This document shows positions 58,346-64,000 of a stretch of 64,000 nt of DNA, in pieces (position 1 is the first letter of the stretch; every line of letters starts with the position of its first letter). The position numbers and the translations under genes were made by a program. This DNA comes from Siphonodentalium dalli (Eukaryota > Mollusca > Scaphopoda > Gadilida > Siphonodentaliidae): the NCBI GenBank assembly GCA_032622095.1, contig CP136061.1:201614244-201678243 (forward strand), given 5' to 3'. The notes below the pieces were generated by a model, which was not told the DNA's origin, did not search any database, and was given only the letters and a program-made list of their open reading frames with translations.

Positions 58346-60363
58346 TCACAGAATGCAGAGTGATTTTTCTTATAAACGTACACATATACGTTGATGCTAA
58401 TCAATAGATATATATATATGTCAGGTCCTCCCCATTTGAATCACTATCCCGATTCAACCGGGGTCCGGGAACTTTTTAACTTTTATATATATTACAATTT
58501 CATCCTGGAAACAGACATGCCAGACATATCATGTCTATTTATATAAACTAATAATCATTTAGAAGTTATTTGAGTTCCATGATCCATTTGTATATATATA
58601 TTTGGGTCACAGTAGGGGGGTTTCATCTAATAAGTTCAACAAACAGACCTGTGTTTGTGGTCTTATTATATGAATTAACCTACACATGAATGTAAAGGGT
58701 ATCTCTGTCCACTATGATATTAAAATACAAATAAACGAAGAATAGTTAATTGTATAGGCTATTTTGAAACTGAGCGATATAATCCATGCATATAGTAATA
58801 AAATAGTTAATGATTATGGTACAATTTGTAAAATATACTAATAGGATAACATACTTATAGTCCATTTACATTAGAGAATTACAGTTACTGAAGCTGAATG
58901 GGACCTTGAAATGCTATTGGGAGCTAGAGGATACTTTTTCAGACTGGAGGGGACAGTCCCGGGGACACACAATGTGCATATGAACATGGGGGTTGCCTTA
59001 GTGTGGATAAGTACAATGTGATAGAGAGACAATGTTTGTAATTTAATTAATTTAATGATGAACTTATAAATATTAATCATTTGTGGCTCTTTCCTTGAAT
59101 GAGACATCAGCTAGTTTTTTATCCAGGATTTTCGCACATGTATAGTTCAATTACTTCCTTATCTTGAACACATCATTGCATTGTGCATCTCATTCTGTCT
59201 CTCTGGATTATTTTCGGCTCACGCATGTTGCACACGTAACTTTCTGACCCACCAATGTTATGAAGGCGTTGCCATTATCTGCCCACTTCCTGAAATGATA
59301 TAGAATTTGAAGCATTTAATTTTAATTTATAAATAATTTACAGGTTACTGGTATAAAATATTTTATATTGGGATATTTCCCATGCAGTAAAGTACCACAC
59401 CACTCACCAGTGCCTACATTGGCAACCCATGTAATATTCAATTGTTCACACCTCTTTGTGATAGCAGTAATAAATTATCTTACAAAAATAATACTAGTGC
59501 TATAATATAATAATAAATAAGGCTAATGATATTATATTTCAACACAGCTGACCAGTGTGTGTATACATTATAATTAATGCCCACTCAAGTCTCAATGTCA
59601 TTTATTAACATTATGCATTATGAATGTGATTATATCATCTATTAATGATCAAAATATTACATGAAAAATATGCTATCAACAAATTTGTTATCTATTACAT
59701 AAAGGGGGCATGAAACAATTCAAACTATGAATAGTATGATCACTACAATTAGAATATAGGAGTAGGACATCTAAACTGCCCAATTTGTGAATTGTTTTGA
59801 CTATTCATTTCTAAATTATTTATTTATTAGGCCTACTGTAGTGTAGTACACCTGATAACACCTGGCAGTGGCATGGAAATTCTTGACATCTGACAGCTGT
59901 CATTGAAATATTTCTTCCATAAAACAAGTTTGGATCGGTACCCCATATACATGATATTCAAATTACTAATGCAACCAGGATTGGTCAGATCTATTAAATT
60001 AATTTAATTTTGAAAGTCCTTATAACATAACTTCATCCAGGTGAAAATTACAAAAATAGAATGCAGAATGTCGTGTTGTTTACTACAAAAATTGCATCAA
60101 ACGGCATAAAAACTCACCTTTCTTACTCCCCAATGGACACCCTTTGAAACGTGAGATTCTGATAATTCATGACAGTTGGTGCATAATTAATTCAGCTGCA
60201 ATAGACGCCAGATTTTCCTTTTTTGATTGCGATGAGAAAGCACTGTTTTGATTAGAAGAATCAGAGTTGAACTACCTTTAGCAATGGCGGACAGAATCTG
60301 AGTGCGTTACCGATTGGCCGATCAAATGACGTTGAGTGACGTATCTATCCTTCCTTCATCTAT
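58346..60363. other. No confident gene; one candidate minus-strand exon
   Basis: AT-rich. The only coding-like signal is at 59208-59289 on the minus strand: acceptor 'TTCTATATCATTTCAG', then 26 open codons to TAA. 60270-60310 is CpG-richer and carries 'GCAATGGCGGACAG', similar to a YY1 site. The 5' partner exons were not found. Confidence 0.4.
59208..59289 (-). CDS. Candidate terminal exon, unknown protein
   Basis: Minus strand, acceptor 'ATATCATTTCAG' then one base of a split codon and 26 codons to TAA. The peptide starts 'KWADNGNAFITLVG' and ends with a C-x2-C pair ('VTCATCVSRK'). ATTAAA-type signals lie about 150 bp downstream. The stretch is short enough to be open by chance, and no upstream exon was found with the needed phase. 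Confidence 0.2.
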
Positions 60364-61435
60364 GGCAATATGCCCTATCACTAACTCGCGGCCATTTTGG
60401 ATCAACCAGGTCCGGTTCCGTGGTTTCATATAGCTTCATCCAGCCCCGGTTCCGTGGTTTCAGTGCTACAGCTCAAAGTTTTGGTAGAGGATAGCTGCTA
60501 TCCGTGATTAGGCGATACTTCTGCGCATGACTCGCCGGAAGTTATAACACCATAGAAACGAGAAAGCGTCATGCTCAATATACGTACTTGACTACTTTGC
60601 GTACATTTTTGTTACGTTACCTTGCGTTTTACAAATTTACATTTTCGACAGTTTTGGAAATTTAGAAACGCTAAAACGGCATTATTGCACTTAAATGAAA
60701 AAGTATATAATATCATAGAGTTGTGCGCTGTTTCGAGATATATGAATCATGATTCGATTGTCGATTCTGAACGTTTTCATCACACAGTTCGAACTTCTGT
60801 GTCAGACTCGGAGGCAATTTTGGCCAAGTCCATACCAATTACCATTGTTATAATTTTATTTTAGAATATAATTTTCTTCTTAATCACAGATGCGCATATT
60901 AATATATTTTGTTTCCATCTAATGTTGTAATAATTACATTACTAAAACACTGAAAAAACCGCCCAGTTTCAAGTTGCTGTAGTATTTTAAATAATTAACC
61001 ATAAGATATGGTATTTGGCTCATTGAATCATTAATAATTAATTCTGCAAAATTGAGGCAAACACGTATTTGAAGGCATACAATTCGAAAAATACTTAACG
61101 AATCTGGGAACGGTTTTCAGTTCTGGATTCAGCAAATTGAGTTTGACAAAATAGGCATGATATTTGTATGACATATGAATTTTATTTTTTTATACACATC
61201 CATGAATATCCATAAATTGATGATTTCAGCAAATTTTCCCAAATTTTTATCACAAAATTCACCTATTTTCTGTTTTTTTCGATTTTGCTGATATTGAGTT
61301 TGTTGTTTATGGAGGGTTTCTGTATTGGAGGCCCTTTACACATTTATTATTTATTTACGCTCAAGCTCAAATATTTGCGCTTAAGCACAAATATTTGCGC
61401 TTAAACGCAAATAACCTCTAACATTTGCGCTAAAG
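60364..61435 (+). repeat. Repeat R, dispersed copy
   Basis: Same sequence as 55355-56426, beginning at 'GGCAATATGCCCTATCAC' and running into the family F element at 61325. Contains the same 80-codon frame (60622-60864). Its left junction has microhomology ('GGCAATATGCCC') with copy 1. Confidence 0.85.
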
Positions 61436-61947
61436 CGCAAATAAAAATTAATATGCATTGATACCCCCCTGAATTAATTTTAAATGGCACAGGCCTAAAC
61501 ACATCACTAAAGTTTATATTTCCCCACCATATGAGGGAAACAATCCCCAAGTAACCCCAAGATCTGTTTTATGACCATGGAAATGGTATAGATCTGTCCC
61601 TTTAATAAAACATACTTGAGCTCTGCGAGTGAGGCACCAATTCTTGGGACACCAGGGACAGAGATGCTGATATGCATATGGATTTTTTTTTCTTCAACTT
61701 TCCAGTCTGTATGGGGCTACTACTATATGGGCCCATGATAATATAATATGAGATGGACTCAATCATTCACATCAGAGGGATGTAAGGGAGTGCTAGGTAT
61801 TTGCGTTTAAGCGCAAATAAATTGATAGACACATATTTGCGCTTAAGCGCAAATGATTTGTGCTTAAGCGTAAATGATTTACTATGCTTAAGCACAAATA
61901 TTTGCGCTTAAGCGCAAATAAATAATAAATGTGAAAAGGGCCTCCCA
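61325..61947. mobile_element. Family F element copy 6, complete
   Basis: After TA: 'TTGGAGGCCCTTTACACATT'; the right end 'GTGAAAAGGGCCTCCCA' is followed by TA. Arrays of 'TTTGCGCTTAAGCGCAAAT' lie at both ends (61360-61440 and 61800-61925). The core (61450-61790) is inverted relative to that in copies 1 and 7. Confidence 0.85.
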
Positions 61948-62197
61948 TATTTATGTGCCGGTACTTATTTCAGCAAAAACAAATTATGTTGCAATTAGTT
62001 ACGGGCTTGGAATATTTTCTCATAAATGCACTGGAGTTTGGACTAGTGACGTGAATTAAGCGAATGAGACGAGCAGTTCACAAATCAAAATCAGTTGGCG
62101 ATATCTGGCTAGCAAGGGGATATTGCTGAGCTATTTAATTTTGATTATTATTTAATATATTAATAAATAATTGTTTATTAATTTTACTTGTTGCTTA

Positions 62198-63054
62198 TGG
62201 GAGGCCCTTTTCACATTTATTATTTATTTGCGCTTAAGCGCAAATATTTGTGCTTAAGTGTAAATCATAAATGCGCAAATCATTTACGCTTAAGCGCAAA
62301 TATGTGGCTATCAATTTATTTGCGCTTAAGCGCAAATCATTTGCGCTTAAGCGCATATACCTAACACTCCCTTACATCCCTCTGATGTGAATGATTGAGT
62401 CCATCTCATATTATATTATAATGGGCCCATAGTAGTAGCCCCATAGAGACTGGAAAGTTGAAGAAAAAACAATCCATATGCATACCAGCATCTCTGTCCC
62501 TGGTGTCCCAAAATTGGTGCCTCACTACCAGAGCTCAAGGATATTTTATTAAAGGGACATCTCCTGCACAGATATATACCATTCCCATGGCCATAAATAG
62601 GGAATTAGGGGTTACTGGGGGTTTGCTTCCCTCATATGGTGTACTTATTTACTTGAAATAGGGGAAAAAACCCTATTTTCACAATATCAGCATCCCTGTC
62701 CCCAAGAATGTGTGTCTCCATCCCAGAGATATAGTATATTTTATAAAAGAGACATATCCTGCACAGATCTATACCATTTCCATGGTCATACAACATATCT
62801 TGAGGTTACTGGGGATTGTTTCCCTCATATGGTGGGGCTATATAAACTTTAGTGATGTGTTTAGGTCTGTGCCATTTAAAATTAATTCAGGGGGATCAAT
62901 GCATATTAATTTAAATTTGGGTTTAAGCGCAAATGATTTCTGCTTAAGCGCAAATGATTTCCGCTTAAGCGCAAATATGATCTATTTGCGCTTAAGTGCA
63001 AATGATTTGAGCTTAAGCGTAAAAATAAATAATAAATGTGAAAAGGGCCTCCCA
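62198..63054. mobile_element. Family F element copy 7, complete
   Basis: TA-flanked; the ends are 'TGGGAGGCCCTTTTCACATT' and its complement. Palindrome arrays at 62225-62350 and 62920-63030. The core is two tandem diverged ~180 bp blocks, each with 'GCATCTCTGTCCCTGGTGTC' or 'GCATCCCTGTCCCCAAGAAT' and 'CATTTCCATGGTCATA'. Open frames across the arrays are translations of the repeat. Confidence 0.85.
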
Positions 63055-63113
63055 TAGTTGCTGGTATTTATTCTCCAATATCAGTTAGATGGCTCAACAA
63101 TGGTTGTTTCATA

Positions 63114-63155
63114 TGGGAGGCCCTTTCACATTTATTATTTATTTGCGCTTAAGCG
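63114..63155. mobile_element. Family F element, left-end fragment
   Basis: TA followed by 'TGGGAGGCCCTTTCACATTT' and one 'TTTGCGCTTAAGCGC', then truncated. It lies 60 bp after copy 7. Confidence 0.75.
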
Positions 63156-63479
63156 CCCGTAACAAACTGTTCCACAAGCCAGAAGATTTTCAAACTTGAA
63201 GAGCCAAATGTCAACACAATGAAACATTGTTTACATCGATTATAGTTTCATACTATTTTTAAGTTAATATTGAATTGATGAAGGAATGGAGCTACGAATG
63301 AGTGACTCCATAATATTAGTAATTGACTGGCAAATTAATTGCACAAAGCTTTCAAACTTTGTATAATATGTAACCGCGTACAGAGAATGTCAGAAGGAGG
63401 CATCTTTGTTGAAGACTTATAATCAGTTTGTCCATATTCTGCCAAGATAAATTATATTAACCCGTTTGTAGAATTAAAG

Positions 63480-63730
63480 ATCCTGTGACAGTGCTTTCTC
63501 TTATATATGAGTCTCCCATAGGGAGCCCTGCATATATAAGAGAATACACTTGTTTACAAGGTCGAGGTAAATATTGTTAGGCCAATGTATTCTCTCATAT
63601 ATGTGAGGATCCCTATGGGAGACTCATATATAAGAGAATGCACTGGCACATGATCTTTATATAAGTAAGAGAATGCATTGGCACAGGGTTTACACAAAAT
63701 TTCAAGAAGCCCCAGTCATGGAAGGGTTAA
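63480..63730. repeat. 'TATAAGAGAATGCA' foldback repeat (copy 3 of 3)
   Basis: 'GAGTCTCCCATAGGGAGCCC' and 'GATCCCTATGGGAGACTCAT' are inverted around 'TTGTTTACAAGGTCGAGG'. It ends with 'CAAAATTTCAAGAAGCCCCA' and 'GGAAGGGTTAA' as in the copies at 45640 and 54690. Confidence 0.7.
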
Positions 63731-64000
63731 TTATAAATGACCATATTGGCTCAATATTGGGAATATAATAACAAATTTAAATTGCAATATTGTAGTATTG
63801 TACATACATGTATCTGTTTCACTTGTGTCCAAACTAGACTGAGTTTTGGGTAAATAATGTGAATGACTTGTTCATTTTCAGTAAATAATACTAAATACTC
63901 CATTGGAATTAACCCTTTTATAACTAAACATTGTGGTGAATTGGTGATATGGGTGGGGTTTATCCACCAGACACCCCCTTTTTTTTTTGGAATTTCATAC
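63731..64000. other. No gene seen
   Basis: AT-rich window end with a T-run near 63980. Nothing recognised. Confidence 0.5.

Noticed and set aside
62710-63057. 115-codon frame ending in 'LSANDFRLSAN' repeats
   Set aside because: It crosses a MITE core into its palindrome array; the repeat peptide is the translated GCGCAAAT unit.

Overview
The window looks like nuclear DNA from an invertebrate animal, most likely a lophotrochozoan and probably a bivalve mollusc. The reasons are AT-rich sequence, spliced exons with GT-AG borders, very sparse coding, dense MITEs, foldback elements and minisatellites, a LINE whose first ORF carries an SGNH-like domain, and repeats of the 'AAGGGCCATAACT' and 'GTCCGTCC' types that I associate with bivalve genomes. 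The species placement is inference. I see no bacterial or viral gene organisation, no rRNA, no CRISPR array and no tRNA I would defend.

Layout. 1-15.0 kb: inverted repeats, minisatellites and MITEs. One ~1 kb repeat (149-1065) has its inverted partner 27 kb away at 28228-29278; a second inverted pair is 2436-2965 / 14140-14720. 15.07-19.64 kb: two exons with matching splice phase (15073-15160 and 19081-19642, + strand). They encode the transmembrane helix and a 186-residue tyrosine-rich tail of a single-pass receptor whose ectodomain I could not find. The 3.9 kb intron holds nested MITEs and a possible broken leucine-rich-repeat fragment. 19.8-28.2 kb: MITEs plus a 29-bp satellite broken by insertions. 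30.1-30.4 kb: a probable 3'-terminal exon of a small membrane protein with a polyadenylation signal. 30.7-36.8 kb: a 6.1 kb foldback element holding a smaller foldback and a deleted LINE (SGNH-like ORF1 piece joined in frame to half a reverse transcriptase). 37.6-39.8 kb: more satellite.

41.3-42.7 kb (minus) is an intact single-exon ALG10, the last glucosyltransferase of lipid-linked oligosaccharide assembly. 46.06-47.24 kb (minus) is a C2H2 zinc-finger gene interrupted by one in-frame TGA. 48-64 kb is almost wholly repetitive: a foldback with an asymmetrically expanded 15-17 bp repeat, an almost identical ~1.1 kb repeat present four times (tandem, palindromic and dispersed), and many copies of a TA-flanked element family filled with the palindrome TTTGCGCTTAAGCGCAAAT.

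The genes share no visible pathway. The coherent theme is transposon biology: several unrelated MITE families share the TTAA|AGG...CCT|TTAA end structure of T2/Kolobok elements, and elements are nested in one another and in the gene remnants.
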